This document shows positions 1 through 9,140 of a stretch of 33,999 nt of DNA, piece after piece. The stretch comes from Alphaproteobacteria bacterium (GTDB taxonomy: Bacteria; Pseudomonadota; Alphaproteobacteria; Rhizobiales; JAKIUO01): the NCBI GenBank assembly GCA_024279115.1, contig JAJRRW010000120.1:1-33999 (forward strand), given 5' to 3'. Below the pieces are notes generated by a model. That model ran no database searches. It was not told the DNA's origin and worked only from the letters and a program-made list of their open reading frames with translations. A program made the position numbers and the translations under genes. Position 1 is the first letter of the stretch. Each line of letters begins with the position of its first letter.

Positions 1-1
1 C

Positions 2-145
2 CCCGGCACGGGCGTTGGCATCGGCAAAGACCACACCATCTTCGCCAAGATCGAAGGCAATGTAGAATTCAAGACCCGCCGTAACGGCAAGGTCTTCATT
101 TCCGTGATGCCGATTACCAGCGCTGCGGCGGCAAGTGGAAAATAA
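2..145 (+). CDS. rpmA: 50S ribosomal protein L27, C-terminal part
   Basis: This is the 3' end of the gene for large-subunit ribosomal protein L27; the window begins inside it. The visible 47 residues contain the L27 signature [19 protein letters not shown] followed by the beta-strand core ([17 protein letters not shown]). The family normally has 85-90 residues, so about half is missing to the left. L27 lies near the peptidyl-transferase centre and helps position tRNA; that is family knowledge. The gene closes with two consecutive TAA codons (143-148) and a strong hairpin follows at 211-241. The next genes, an acetyltransferase and obgE, are the usual neighbours of rpmA in this bacterial group. 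Confidence 0.95.
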   Translation, partial: PGTGVGIGKDHTIFAKIEGNVEFKTRRNGKVFISVMPITSAAAASGK

Positions 146-210
146 TAACGGTATGAAATTGACAAACTCTACCGATCATAAGGTCCGGTAGAGCATTTTC
201 TCATCCATGA

Positions 211-241
211 AAAAGGGGCCCCTTGATCGGCCCCTTTTTTT
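211..241 (+). terminator. Rho-independent terminator after rpmA
   Basis: A 10-bp perfect stem (AAAAGGGGCC at 211-220, GGCCCCTTTT at 229-238) with an 8-nt loop runs straight into a tract of seven T (235-241). It should end rpmA transcription. The acetyltransferase gene starts only 13 bases further on, so that gene must use read-through or a promoter inside this short space. Confidence 0.9.
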
Positions 242-253
242 GTGGAGCTTGAG

Positions 254-820
254 ATGAAGAATGATGAACCCCGCAGTTTTAGACTGGAAACGGATCGGTT
301 AACCCTGCACAGGCCGCGCAGAAAGGATCTGTCCGCCATCACCAGAGAATTGGGCAAGCGGCGGATTGTCAAAAACCTGTCCACAGCCCCGCACCCCTAT
401 TCGTTCATCGATGCAACCAACTGGTTTGGTCGCATAAATGCCAGCTGGGGGGCGAGCAGCTTTACCTTTGGCATCTATGAAAAAATGCTGGCAGAGGAGC
501 TCATAGGGGTGATCAGCGTCGACAATCTGCTGGTTCACGCCCATCCTTGTCCCTCCTTTGGCTATTGGTTAGCAAGTGATCATTGGGGGCGCGGTTTGAT
601 GTCAGAAGCAGTTGGCTCTGTCCTTGCATTTGCATTTAAGAGATTGAATGCCCCGGCGGTTGAGGCTACCTATCTGGAGGAGAACCCGGCATCGGGGCGC
701 GTCATGGAGAAAAATGGTTTCGTGTCTGTGGAGCAAACATTGCTATGGTCACGGTTTCAAGGCACCTATCTGCCGGGCCATTTGATGAGATGCGAGAAAG
801 CCGATTGGCTTGGGAAATAG
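254..820 (+). CDS. GNAT family N-acetyltransferase (RimJ/RimL type)
   Basis: This 188-residue protein is a GCN5-related acetyltransferase of the RimJ/RimL type, which transfers acetyl from acetyl-CoA to an amine, often a protein N-terminus. The N-terminal strand LETDRLTLHRPRRKDL is typical. The acetyl-CoA loop is YWLASDHWGRGLMSEAV near residues 110-126 and the motif B-like part is NPASGRVMEKNGF near 150-162. The ATG at 254 is chosen because GGAG at 244-247 lies 6 nt upstream. An in-frame GTG at 242 falls in the T tract of the terminator and lacks a binding site. The gene sits between rpmA and obgE, a conserved place for such an enzyme in Hyphomicrobiales, but its substrate is unknown. Confidence 0.9.
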   Translation: MKNDEPRSFRLETDRLTLHRPRRKDLSAITRELGKRRIVKNLSTAPHPYSFIDATNWFGRINASWGASSFTFGIYEKMLAEELIGVISVDNLLVHAHPCPSFGYWLASDHWGRGLMSEAVGSVLAFAFKRLNAPAVEATYLEENPASGRVMEKNGFVSVEQTLLWSRFQGTYLPGHLMRCEKADWLGK

Positions 821-846
821 CGGGTAGGGGGCGTTGTGATTTGTTA

Positions 847-2035
<1,189 letters not shown>

Positions 2036-2042
2036 AGTCCCC

Positions 2043-2076
2043 GTAGGGGATCCGTAAATGTAGGGGATCCGTAAAT
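2043..2076. repeat. Perfect 17-bp tandem duplication
   Basis: The unit GTAGGGGATCCGTAAAT occurs twice without a gap (2043-2059 and 2060-2076), beginning eight bases after the obgE stop codon. A role is not apparent; replication slippage would explain it. Confidence 0.85.
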
Positions 2077-2131
2077 CCCGCACCTTTAGGCGGTATGGTC
2101 TGAATATGGCTTTAGTCGAAAAAGATTTGTC

Positions 2132-2349
2132 ATCCCAGCGTAGGCTGGGATCCATAACCACAGTCTTTGCAATTTTTGTCGAGATCGTGAGATAAACCGA
2201 TGGGGTCGGGAGTATGGTTCCCCGCCTTCGCGGGGATCACACGTGATGGAATTGTCAGGACCGTGCAAAAAATAGCTTTCGCAAGCGGCCTTTAGGCTGA
2301 AAAATACGGCTTTCAGCCGTAACTCGAAGCCAACGGCTTTAGCCGGTGG
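2132..2349. repeat. Cluster of short palindromic intergenic repeats between obgE and proB
   Basis: The 350-bp gap has several hairpins. ATCCCAGC-GTAG-GCTGGGAT (2132-2151) is a perfect 8-bp stem. CCCCGC-CTTC-GCGGGG (2220-2235) is a second palindrome of the widespread 'TCATCCC..GCGGGAT' type. ACGGCT-TTC-AGCCGT (2306-2320) and an imperfect CCAACGGCT/AGCCGGTGG hairpin (about 2330-2349) follow. None has a T tract, so they look more like REP-type elements than terminators. No gene is visible in the gap. Confidence 0.65.
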
Positions 2350-2385
2350 TCGTTCACCAAAACAGGGTTTTAAACAGGACTGAAG

Positions 2386-3498
2386 ATGACACCTGATTGG
2401 CACAAAGCAAAACGCATCGTCATCAAGATCGGCTCTTCCTTGCTGATCGATGAGGGGGGCCGTTTGAAAGATCAATGGCTGACCTCGCTGATCGGCGATG
2501 TCGCGGGGCTGGTGAGCCTCGGTTGCGACGTGCTGATTGTCTCTTCGGGGGCGATCGCGCTGGGGCGCGGGCGGCTGGGTCTGGCGCCGGGTGCCTTGAA
2601 GCTGGAAGAAAGTCAGGCGGCGGCCAGTGTTGGTCAAATAAGGTTGGCGCATGCCTATGAGGGGCGCTTGAAGGCCCATGATCTGATTGCCGCTAAGGTG
2701 TTGGTGACGCTTGGCGATACCGAGGAGCGTGGCCGCTATCTGAATGCAAGAGATACGATTTCGACCTTGCTGAAACTGGGGGCCGTGCCTGTTGTCAACG
2801 AGAATGATACGGTGGCGACCAGTGAAATCCGCTTTGGTGACAATGACCGGCTGGCCGCTCGTGTCGCCAGCATGATGAGTGCCGATCTGCTGATCTTGTT
2901 GTCTGATGTGGATGGCCTGTATACCGCTCCCCCTCACGAAGATGAAAGCGCCCGGCACCTCTCAAGCATCAAGGACATCACCCCCTCGATCGAAGCCATG
3001 GCGGGATCTGTCGGCAGTGATTATGGATCGGGCGGCATGATCACCAAAATTCTCGCTGGCAAAATCGCCACCAAGGCGGGGGTGCATATGTTGATCGCCT
3101 CTGGTCAGGACGATCACCCCATAAAGGCTTTGTTTAACGGCGCCCGTGCCAGCTGGTTTCATGCCAGGGGCAATGCGGTGACCTCGCGCAAGCGCTGGAT
3201 CGCTGGCGGTCTTGAAAGTCGCGGCGAACTGGTTATTGATGCGGGAGCCACCAAGGCGCTGCTGAGCGGCAAAAGTCTGCTGCCAGCCGGTATCAAAAGC
3301 CTGTCGGGTTCCTTTGCACGCGGTGATGTGGTGATTATATGCGATCAGGACCATAATCACATTGCCCGTGGCCTAAGCGCCTATGGAGCGAGCGATGCGC
3401 AAAAAATCATCGGCCATCACAGCAAGGATATCGCCGGCATATTGGGCTATGAAGGACGCGCCGCCATGATCCATCGCGATGATATGGTCTTGCTGTAG
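2386..3498 (+). CDS. proB: Glutamate 5-kinase
   Basis: ProB phosphorylates glutamate to gamma-glutamyl phosphate, the first step of proline synthesis. The 370-residue protein begins with the amino-acid-kinase strand [13 protein letters not shown], then [44 protein letters not shown] and [13 protein letters not shown]. The carboxy part (about residues 275-365) is a PUA domain, as in most bacterial ProB proteins. The ATG at 2386 has AGGA 6 nt upstream (2376-2379). In many Hyphomicrobiales proA and nadD come next; here a HAD hydrolase gene follows, so proA must lie elsewhere. Feedback inhibition by proline is usual for the family. Confidence 0.96.
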   Translation: MTPDWHKAKRIVIKIGSSLLIDEGGRLKDQWLTSLIGDVAGLVSLGCDVLIVSSGAIALGRGRLGLAPGALKLEESQAAASVGQIRLAHAYEGRLKAHDLIAAKVLVTLGDTEERGRYLNARDTISTLLKLGAVPVVNENDTVATSEIRFGDNDRLAARVASMMSADLLILLSDVDGLYTAPPHEDESARHLSSIKDITPSIEAMAGSVGSDYGSGGMITKILAGKIATKAGVHMLIASGQDDHPIKALFNGARASWFHARGNAVTSRKRWIAGGLESRGELVIDAGATKALLSGKSLLPAGIKSLSGSFARGDVVIICDQDHNHIARGLSAYGASDAQKIIGHHSKDIAGILGYEGRAAMIHRDDMVLL

Positions 3499-3639
3499 CG
3501 GTTGAAGAAATGTCTTATGCGGACGGCACCAAGGGATAATCTTTGGACCCTGTTGAGTCCACGATTGTGGTTTCCAAAGGCCCGCCTTTGGTTCCAACTG
3601 AAGAAGCTGCCGGCCCGGCGAGGGCGTTAGGGGAATGAT

Positions 3640-4314
3640 ATGAACTCTTTCGACCATGTTGAACACTGGATTTTTGATCTGGACAACACGCTTTATCCGG
3701 CCAGTTGCCGCCTGTTCGATCAAATCGACCAGCGCATGACACACTATGTTGCCGATTTTCTGGGGGTCGGGCGCGATGAGGCTTATGCCCTGCAAAAAAG
3801 CTATTTCCGCGATTTTGGCACCACCATGAACGGCATGATGGTCAATCATCAAATGGACCCGGAGGCGTACCTGCATTTTGTTCATGATATTGATCATTCA
3901 GCGGTGGAGGCGGCTCCCGATCTGGTGCAGGCAATTGATCGGTTGCCGGGCCGCAAGCTGGTGTTCACCAATGGCTCAACCGCCCATGCGCAGGCTGTGA
4001 TGGCGCGCCTTGGCATCGGCGATTTGTTTGATGCAGTGCATGATATCAAGGCGTCGAGCTATGTGCCAAAACCAGCAAAACAGACCTATATGATGATGAT
4101 CGAGCAGACCGGTGTCGAGCCGGCGCGTGCGGCGATGTTTGAAGACATTGCCCGCAATCTTGAGGTACCGTTTGCGCTTGGTATGAAAACGGTACTGGTG
4201 CGCACTCTGGGGGAGCACGCAGATGCCGGTGCCATTGATCTGGGCTCGGGCCGCGAGCCCCATGTTGAGCATACCACGGATGATCTGGGCACCTTCTTGA
4301 AGTCTCTTGCCTGA
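3640..4314 (+). CDS. HAD-superfamily pyrimidine 5'-nucleotidase
   Basis: The 224-residue product belongs to the SDT1-like pyrimidine 5'-nucleotidases of the haloacid dehalogenase superfamily, which dephosphorylate nucleotides or related small phosphates. Motif I is WIFDLDNTLYP (the two aspartates are nucleophile and acid/base), motif II is VFTNGS, and the region with KPAKQTY followed by FEDIARNLEVPFALGM gives motifs III and IV. The alpha-helical cap lies at about residues 20-90. AGGGGA at 3629-3634 precedes the ATG. About 140 bp separate it from proB and no further partner follows, so the physiological substrate is unknown. Confidence 0.9.
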   Translation: MNSFDHVEHWIFDLDNTLYPASCRLFDQIDQRMTHYVADFLGVGRDEAYALQKSYFRDFGTTMNGMMVNHQMDPEAYLHFVHDIDHSAVEAAPDLVQAIDRLPGRKLVFTNGSTAHAQAVMARLGIGDLFDAVHDIKASSYVPKPAKQTYMMMIEQTGVEPARAAMFEDIARNLEVPFALGMKTVLVRTLGEHADAGAIDLGSGREPHVEHTTDDLGTFLKSLA

Positions 4315-4446
4315 TTTTCGCCATCTCCTTGAATGGTGCATGAATAAGCTCTTCCAGAACGGTTCAGGCGGGCTTGCCTAAGGTTGGATCATGAACAAAA
4401 ACTTCATGTAACCCAAGCCTTCTAGCCTCAATAGGGAGATCAGAAA

Positions 4447-5025
4447 ATGACCCAATCACATTCTATAATTTCACCAAAAACCCTCGGAGTTGTCGCCGCG
4501 CTCGTTGTGCCCATGCTGTTGATCCCGACCAGTGGCAATGCCAGATCGGCCCAAACAGAGCGCCATTATTTTGATCAGCCCATCAAGGTCAGCCAGGGCT
4601 ATGGTCGCGGCAATCAAAATTACAAATCCGAGCGCCGGGCTCTGGGTCGCTTGTTTGATAAACCAGCCCCCAAAAAGAGCAAGGCGTTGAACCGGGCGCG
4701 CAACAAGCAGCTGAACCGCTCGCACAAGCGAGGCAACAAGCGATCAAGGCGCCGCGGGTATAGTGAAAATTATTATGAGGACGATTATGCCATGAGCTGC
4801 CGCTCCCCTCGTCAGATACACCGGCAGCTAAAGCGGCAAGGCTGGCGCAATTTTCACAATCTGCGTATCCGCCCCAACGTGCTTCGTTTCAAGGCCCGCC
4901 AGAATACTGGCCTGACCTATAATCTCAACATTGATCGTTGCAGCGGCTCGTTGATCAAGGCACAAATCCAGTTTCAGGACAGATGGTATCTGCGTTGGTT
5001 GCGGCGTATCAGCTTTTCTTACTAG
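4447..5025 (+). CDS. Secreted basic protein of unknown function
   Basis: Function not recognised. The 192-residue product has an N-terminal hydrophobic segment (TLGVVAALVVPMLLIPTSGNARS, residues about 12-34) that looks like a cleavable signal peptide. Next comes a strongly basic middle part (residues 70-105, rich in Lys, Arg and Asn) and an acidic-tyrosine patch SENYYEDDY. The C-terminal region (about 116-185) runs from SCRSPRQIHRQLKRQGWRNF to NIDRCSGSLIKAQ; two cysteines about 50 residues apart could form a disulfide. Similar C-terminal modules occur in many small periplasmic proteins of Hyphomicrobiales and recall PepSY-like folds; that is inference. GGGAG at 4433-4437 supports the ATG at 4447. 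Confidence 0.75.
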   Translation: MTQSHSIISPKTLGVVAALVVPMLLIPTSGNARSAQTERHYFDQPIKVSQGYGRGNQNYKSERRALGRLFDKPAPKKSKALNRARNKQLNRSHKRGNKRSRRRGYSENYYEDDYAMSCRSPRQIHRQLKRQGWRNFHNLRIRPNVLRFKARQNTGLTYNLNIDRCSGSLIKAQIQFQDRWYLRWLRRISFSY

Positions 5026-5069
5026 TGGCCTGCCTCTCTTAAATTGATGGGTATCGCAATTTGTTTCAC

Positions 5070-5345
5070 CCCCTCACCCTAACGCTTCGCGGGCTTGCCC
5101 CGGGATCCAGGGCACGGGTGGCAAACCATCGAAAGGGCAAGAAGCGTGGCCCCTGGACCCCGGCTCTGCGTTTGCTCGCTGCAGCTCCCAAACTTGTCGC
5201 GGGAGCCGGTGGGGGCCGCACATAAATCATACCCAGTCCTCTCGTAGCTCACGAAACCCTGCATATAAAGTGCGGCAGGCCACTAGGGCCTGAAATTGAA
5301 ATCCCGGCTCCGATCAACAAAGAAGTTTATGGATCGGGCCGGGGC
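5070..5345. repeat. Repeat-rich non-coding spacer (left part)
   Basis: This part of the 700-bp gap before the iron-sulfur protein gene has no convincing gene. It starts with a C/T-rich motif resembling that at 847-882. Two inverted arms follow, GCCCCGGGATCCAGGG (5097-5112) and its partner ending CCCTGGACCCCGGC (5145-5164). A second hairpin pairs CCCGGCTCCGATC (5303-5315) with GATCGGGCCGGGG (5332-5344) across a 16-nt loop. The CCTGGATCCCGG core is found again near 31361, which marks it as a dispersed element. Confidence 0.55.
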
Positions 5346-5412
5346 TCATGCCAGGCAGCACAAGCATTGATCGGTACGAACCATAAGCATCAAAAAGCCA
5401 AATTTAGGGGAT

Positions 5413-5574
5413 AGAGTGGTTTGTGTTCACTCGGGATCAGAATCAGCTGAGCTGTTTTGGTTCGGTTTCAAGTAAGGAAATACAGGACATATCTGGATAT
5501 TTTCCAATTTCCTGACACCGAAAACGGAGCAAAAATGCCAGCTGAAATGAGTCTGAGGTAACGCAAGCCGCTCT
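5413..5574. repeat. 162-bp palindromic MITE-like element, copy 1
   Basis: This block matches 19173-19334 in reverse orientation; by eye about 138 of 162 positions agree, with no gap. The element is itself a long imperfect palindrome centred near 5494: one end (AGAGTGGTTTGTGTTCACTC) is similar to the reverse complement of the other (AGAGCGGCTTGCGTTACCTC). The core around GGTTTCAAGTAAGGAAA and GACATATCTGGATAT is the best conserved part. There is no open reading frame inside. The structure fits a non-autonomous miniature transposable element or a large REP-like hairpin. Its partner transposase is not in this window. Confidence 0.85.
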
Positions 5575-5735
5575 TTAGGCAGATAGAAATCGAGGGTGAC
5601 CGGTAGCGTTCACGGTTTCGTGTTCAGTGTTGCGTTGCGTATACAAAGTTTATTCGATTAGACTAAAGCGGTTATTGACACGGTACTCCATGTGCAGTGC
5701 CGTTTTTTTTGACGGTTGAGGAAGGATCTAATGTG

Positions 5736-6050
5736 ATGAGGAAAAAAGCAATGCCAGAGAACAAAGATACGCCTGAAAAAAGTAATTTGACACGGCGCAA
5801 ATTTATGGACCGGGTCATGTTGACAGTTGCAGGTGGTGCCGCCTTGATGCTGGCGGGAACGCAGCAGGCGGAAGCCAAGGTTTCCAAGACGGCTGCAAAA
5901 TATCGCAGCTCTCCCAAAATGGGTAAAAGCTGTGGAGGCTGCGCCAAATATATGGGTAACGGTAAATGCTCCGCAGTAAAAGGCACAGTAAGCAAGAATG
6001 GCTATTGTAACCTTTATGCTGCCAAAAAAGCCAAACGCGGCTCTTATTAA
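5736..6050 (+). CDS. High-potential iron-sulfur protein (HiPIP), Tat-exported
   Basis: HiPIPs are small periplasmic electron carriers with one cubane [4Fe-4S] cluster. This 104-residue product has a twin-arginine signal (LTRRKFMDRV, then a hydrophobic stretch VMLTVAGGAALMLAG and AEA before the mature part). Four cysteines follow as C-x2-C-x8-C-x12-C, and the last part CSAVKGTVSKNGYCNLY fits the known HiPIP pattern C-x(6-9)-[LIVM]-x3-G-[YW]-C-x2-[FYW]. The ATG at 5736 has GAGGAAGG about 10 nt upstream; an ATG at 5751 is a second candidate. The mature domain of about 60 residues is typical of the small HiPIPs. The gene stands alone, with its own terminator, so its redox partners are unknown. 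Confidence 0.9.
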   Translation: MRKKAMPENKDTPEKSNLTRRKFMDRVMLTVAGGAALMLAGTQQAEAKVSKTAAKYRSSPKMGKSCGGCAKYMGNGKCSAVKGTVSKNGYCNLYAAKKAKRGSY

Positions 6051-6072
6051 AGCCAACCGTGGTTCTTATTGA
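6028..6072 (+). repeat. 22-bp imperfect tandem duplication at the HiPIP 3' end
   Basis: The last codons of the HiPIP gene (AAGCCAAACGCGGCTCTTAT plus stop, from 6028) are repeated with a 22-bp period as AAGCCAACCGTGGTTCTTAT plus stop, from 6050. Both copies could encode an A-(K/N)-RGSY-stop end, but the second lies in another frame after the first stop. It looks like an old slippage duplication whose codon wobble differences suggest it was once read. Confidence 0.7.
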
Positions 6073-6080
6073 AGATATTA

Positions 6081-6113
6081 ACCCACCCTCTTTTTGAAAG
6101 AGGGTGGGTTTTT
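6081..6113 (+). terminator. Rho-independent terminator after the HiPIP gene
   Basis: A perfect 13-bp stem, ACCCACCCTCTTT (6081-6093) with AAAGAGGGTGGGT (6097-6109), has a 3-nt loop and runs into five T. It ends the HiPIP transcript. Because the stem ends are A/T-rich on both sides it may also serve the convergent DAHP synthase gene. Confidence 0.93.
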
Positions 6114-6156
6114 GTACGCCATTTTTTTGCCTGAGAATTTTAAAACCCCCAGAATC

Positions 6157-7548
6157 CTAAAACCCCATCAGTGAGGCCGGCAGTTCGTTGGTGTCGCTGA
6201 CGCGGTCTTTTTTCATGCGCTCGGCAATCAAGAAGGCCAGTTCCAGCGACTGGTTGGCATTGAGGCGCGGATCGCAATGGGTGTGATAGCGGGCCGACAG
6301 ATCGGTTTCCTTGATACCATGGGCACCGCCGGTACATTCGGTGACCTGCTGGCCGGTCATCTCGATATGGATACCGCCGGGATGAGTGCCCTCAGCGCGG
6401 TGAATATCGAAAAATTCGCCAACCTCTTGCATGATGTCATTGAAGGGGCGGGTCTTGTAACCCGAGGAAGCTTTCACGGTATTGCCATGCATGGGGTCGC
6501 AGGACCAAACAACACGGCGGCCTTCTTTTTCGATAGCGCGGATCAATTTTGCTTGATGCTCTGCGCCTTTGCCAGCCCCAAAGCGGCAGATCAGGGTCAG
6601 GCGGCCCGCCTCATTTTCAGGATTGAGAATATCGTTGAGCTTGATCAGTTCGTCTGGCTCGATTGTTGGCCCGCATTTGATGCCAATGGGGTTTTTGACA
6701 CCGCGCGCGAATTCCACATGGGCATGATCGAGCTGGCGGGTGCGATCACCAATCCACAGCATATGACCAGAGGTGGCGTAATAGTCGCCAGAGGTGGAAT
6801 CGATGCGCGTTAAAGCCTGTTCATAGCGCAACAAAAGCGCTTCATGGCTGACATAAAAGCTGGTGGAGCGCAGTTGCGGTACATTTTCAGGGGTCAGGCC
6901 GCAAGCCCGCATGAAGCGCAGGCTTTCCGAGATACGGTCGGCCAGATCTTCGTAGCGATCACCAGCGGGGCTGTCTTTCAAATAGTTGCGGTTCCACTGG
7001 TGCACATGTTCCAGATGGGCATAGCCACCACCTGCAAAAGCACGCAGCAGGTTGAGCGTTGCAGCGGATTGGCGATAGGCCATGATCTGACGTTGGGGAT
7101 CGGGCTCGCGGCTTTTGCTCTCGAACTCCATGGCGTTAATGATGTCGCCGCGATAGCTTGGCAGTTCGACCCCATCCTGACTTTCAATAGCCGAAGAGCG
7201 CGGTTTGGCAAATTGCCCGGCAATGCGCCCGACTTTGACGACGGGAGAACCGCCCGCATAAGTCAAGACGGCGGCCATTTGCAAAAAGATGCGAAAGAAA
7301 TCGCGGATATTATCGGCCGTATGCTCGGCAAAGCTTTCGGCACAATCGCCGCCCTGCAACAAAAAACCATTGCCATTGGCAACTTCTGCAAGGCGTTTTT
7401 TGAGTTCACGGGCTTCACCAGCGAACACCAAAGGGGGAAAACCGGCCAAGCGTCCTTCGACGTCGCGGAGTTTGTCCTTGTCACCATATTCGGGCATATG
7501 CAGCCCGGGTTTATTGCGCCAGCTTGTCGGAGACCAGTTGTTGGTCAT
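6157..7548 (-). CDS. Class II 3-deoxy-7-phosphoheptulonate (DAHP) synthase
   Basis: This enzyme condenses phosphoenolpyruvate and erythrose 4-phosphate, the entry step of the shikimate pathway. The 463-residue length and motifs are those of the plant-like class II family: [10 protein letters not shown] near residue 65, [57 protein letters not shown] and [19 protein letters not shown] near the end. The conserved Cys, His, Glu and Asp metal ligands are within these blocks. The frame opens at 7563 (MDGHEM), but relatives begin with a WSPxSWRxxP segment right after the start, so the ATG at 7548 ([10 protein letters not shown]) is preferred. It is transcribed alone, divergent from the carboxylate-amine ligase gene. 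Confidence 0.95.
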   Translation of the reverse strand: MTNNWSPTSWRNKPGLHMPEYGDKDKLRDVEGRLAGFPPLVFAGEARELKKRLAEVANGNGFLLQGGDCAESFAEHTADNIRDFFRIFLQMAAVLTYAGGSPVVKVGRIAGQFAKPRSSAIESQDGVELPSYRGDIINAMEFESKSREPDPQRQIMAYRQSAATLNLLRAFAGGGYAHLEHVHQWNRNYLKDSPAGDRYEDLADRISESLRFMRACGLTPENVPQLRSTSFYVSHEALLLRYEQALTRIDSTSGDYYATSGHMLWIGDRTRQLDHAHVEFARGVKNPIGIKCGPTIEPDELIKLNDILNPENEAGRLTLICRFGAGKGAEHQAKLIRAIEKEGRRVVWSCDPMHGNTVKASSGYKTRPFNDIMQEVGEFFDIHRAEGTHPGGIHIEMTGQQVTECTGGAHGIKETDLSARYHTHCDPRLNANQSLELAFLIAERMKKDRVSDTNELPASLMGF

Positions 7549-7723
7549 TTCATGTCCATCCATCTTGTATCACAAAACACATCGTTTGCAGTATTTTCAC
7601 CTAATAGGTAGCAAACTTCAGGCCAGTTATAAGGGACGGATCGTACAGTGTCAAACAGCTTTCTTGATGAGCAGACACAACAAGGGTTAATCTGCATTTA
7701 TTCTGTTATGAAAGGGCGTCAAT

Positions 7724-8866
7724 ATGCGAACAAGCGAGCCATCATTTTCGATTGGCATGGAGGAGGAATATCATCTGGTGGAGCTGGAAACCGGCGATTT
7801 GGTGACCCAGCAACCTGATGAATTGCTATCCCGGTGCACGTCTATGCTGGGAGAGCGTGTGACCCGCGAATTTCAGCAATGCCAGATCGAAATCGGCACC
7901 AAAGTTTGCATGAGTGCCGGGGAAATCCGCGCCGATCTGCTGGAACTGCGCACCGGGATCGCCGATATTACCAAAGAATTTGGCATCGCCCCCATCGCCG
8001 TTTCGACCCATCCTTATGGCGAATGGGACAAACAGGTGCATACCAGGCGCGAGCGCTACGACTTGCTGGAGCGAGACATGCAGATTGCCGCGCGGCGCCT
8101 GCTGATTTGCGGCATGCATGTGCATGTGGGCATCGAGGATGAAGACTTGCGCATTGATCTGTTCAATCAGGCGTCCTATTTTTTGCCCCACCTGTTGGCG
8201 CTGACCGCCTCCTCGCCGTTTTGGAAGGGGTGCATGACCGGCCTCAAAGCCTATCGCTTGTCGGTGTTTGACGAGTTGCCGCGGACCGGCTTGCCCGAAC
8301 CCTTTTTAAGCTGGGGGGAATATCGCCGCACGGTCAATCTGCTGGTGGAGGCGAAAATCATTCCCGATGCGACAATGATCTGGTGGGATCTGCGCCCTTC
8401 CGAAAAATTTCCAACCCTTGAAATGCGCATTTGCGATGTCTGCCCGCGCATCGAGGATGGCGTGGCGGTGGCGATGCTGTTTCGCTGCATTTTGCGCATG
8501 CTTTTCCGCCTTCGTCCCAATAATCAGCGCTGGCGCGCCTATCCGACCTTTTTGATCAGGGAAAACCGTTGGCGGGCGCAGCGCTACGGCGTGGGTGGCA
8601 CGATGATTGATTTTGGTCGGGGCGAAATGCTGCCATTTCCTGAATTGATCGAAGAGCTGATTGAGCTTGTCATGGAAGATGCGCTGGCGCTCGATTGCGT
8701 TGCTGAAATCGAGCACTGCAAAACCATCGCGCGTGAAGGCACCAGCGCCGATCGGCAAATCGCCTTGTACAAGAAGCTGGCCGCAGATGGGGCCAGCGAC
8801 AAGGAAGCACTGCGCATGATTGTTCATGCTTTGCGCAAGGAAACGCTGGAGGGGACGGGGGCTTAA
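7724..8866 (+). CDS. YbdK-type carboxylate-amine ligase (GCS2 family)
   Basis: The 380-residue product belongs to the glutamate-cysteine ligase 2 family, ATP-grasp-independent enzymes related to gamma-glutamylcysteine synthetase; YbdK shows weak ligase activity of this kind. Diagnostic parts are FSIGMEEEYHLVELETGDL at the start, the CGMHVHVGIED block near residue 128, TASSPFWKGCMTGLKAYR, and LEMRICDVCPRIEDGVAVAM near 230. The ATG at 7724 follows AAAGGGCG. It has a promoter region of about 160 bp shared with the divergent DAHP synthase gene. The real substrate is not known from the sequence. Confidence 0.9.
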   Translation: MRTSEPSFSIGMEEEYHLVELETGDLVTQQPDELLSRCTSMLGERVTREFQQCQIEIGTKVCMSAGEIRADLLELRTGIADITKEFGIAPIAVSTHPYGEWDKQVHTRRERYDLLERDMQIAARRLLICGMHVHVGIEDEDLRIDLFNQASYFLPHLLALTASSPFWKGCMTGLKAYRLSVFDELPRTGLPEPFLSWGEYRRTVNLLVEAKIIPDATMIWWDLRPSEKFPTLEMRICDVCPRIEDGVAVAMLFRCILRMLFRLRPNNQRWRAYPTFLIRENRWRAQRYGVGGTMIDFGRGEMLPFPELIEELIELVMEDALALDCVAEIEHCKTIAREGTSADRQIALYKKLAADGASDKEALRMIVHALRKETLEGTGA

Positions 8867-8878
8867 GAAATGCGCTTG

Positions 8879-8923
8879 CCGCGCGGGCAACCTGCGCGGT
8901 TGGCGCTGGGGTCTGGCCCCCAG
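8879..8923. repeat. Two G/C-rich hairpins after the ligase gene
   Basis: CCGCGC (8879-8884) pairs with GCGCGG (8894-8899), and CTGGGG (8906-8911) pairs with CCCCAG (8918-8923). A run of nine C follows, not a T tract. They may weakly terminate or protect the upstream messenger. The rest of the 275-bp gap up to purA shows only a partial TCATCCCCGCG repeat (near 8968) and presumably the purA promoter. Confidence 0.45.
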
Positions 8924-9140
8924 CCCCCCCCCATACCATTTTTCCTTTATTATCATGCTACCATGTGTCATCCCCGCGCAGGGAAGACAATGGTGCGTGC
9001 CGAGAGTTTGGCGGCTATTGTTAAATCATTTTTTCGACCGGCCGGTTCTTTATTGCACCTTCCCCCCCTTTATAGCTATAACCTCAACGGTTGGGGAAAT
9101 TCCCTGGAAATTGACCCTGTGAAATTTACGAGGAATGCAA

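Noticed and set aside
5079-5264. 61-codon minus-strand frame in the repeat-rich spacer
   Set aside because: It is translated repeat sequence with no start signal.
6277-7611. Long open frames on the plus strand (178 and 255 codons) opposite DAHP synthase
   Set aside because: They are mirror frames of a highly conserved enzyme gene; no family motif or ribosome-binding site supports them.
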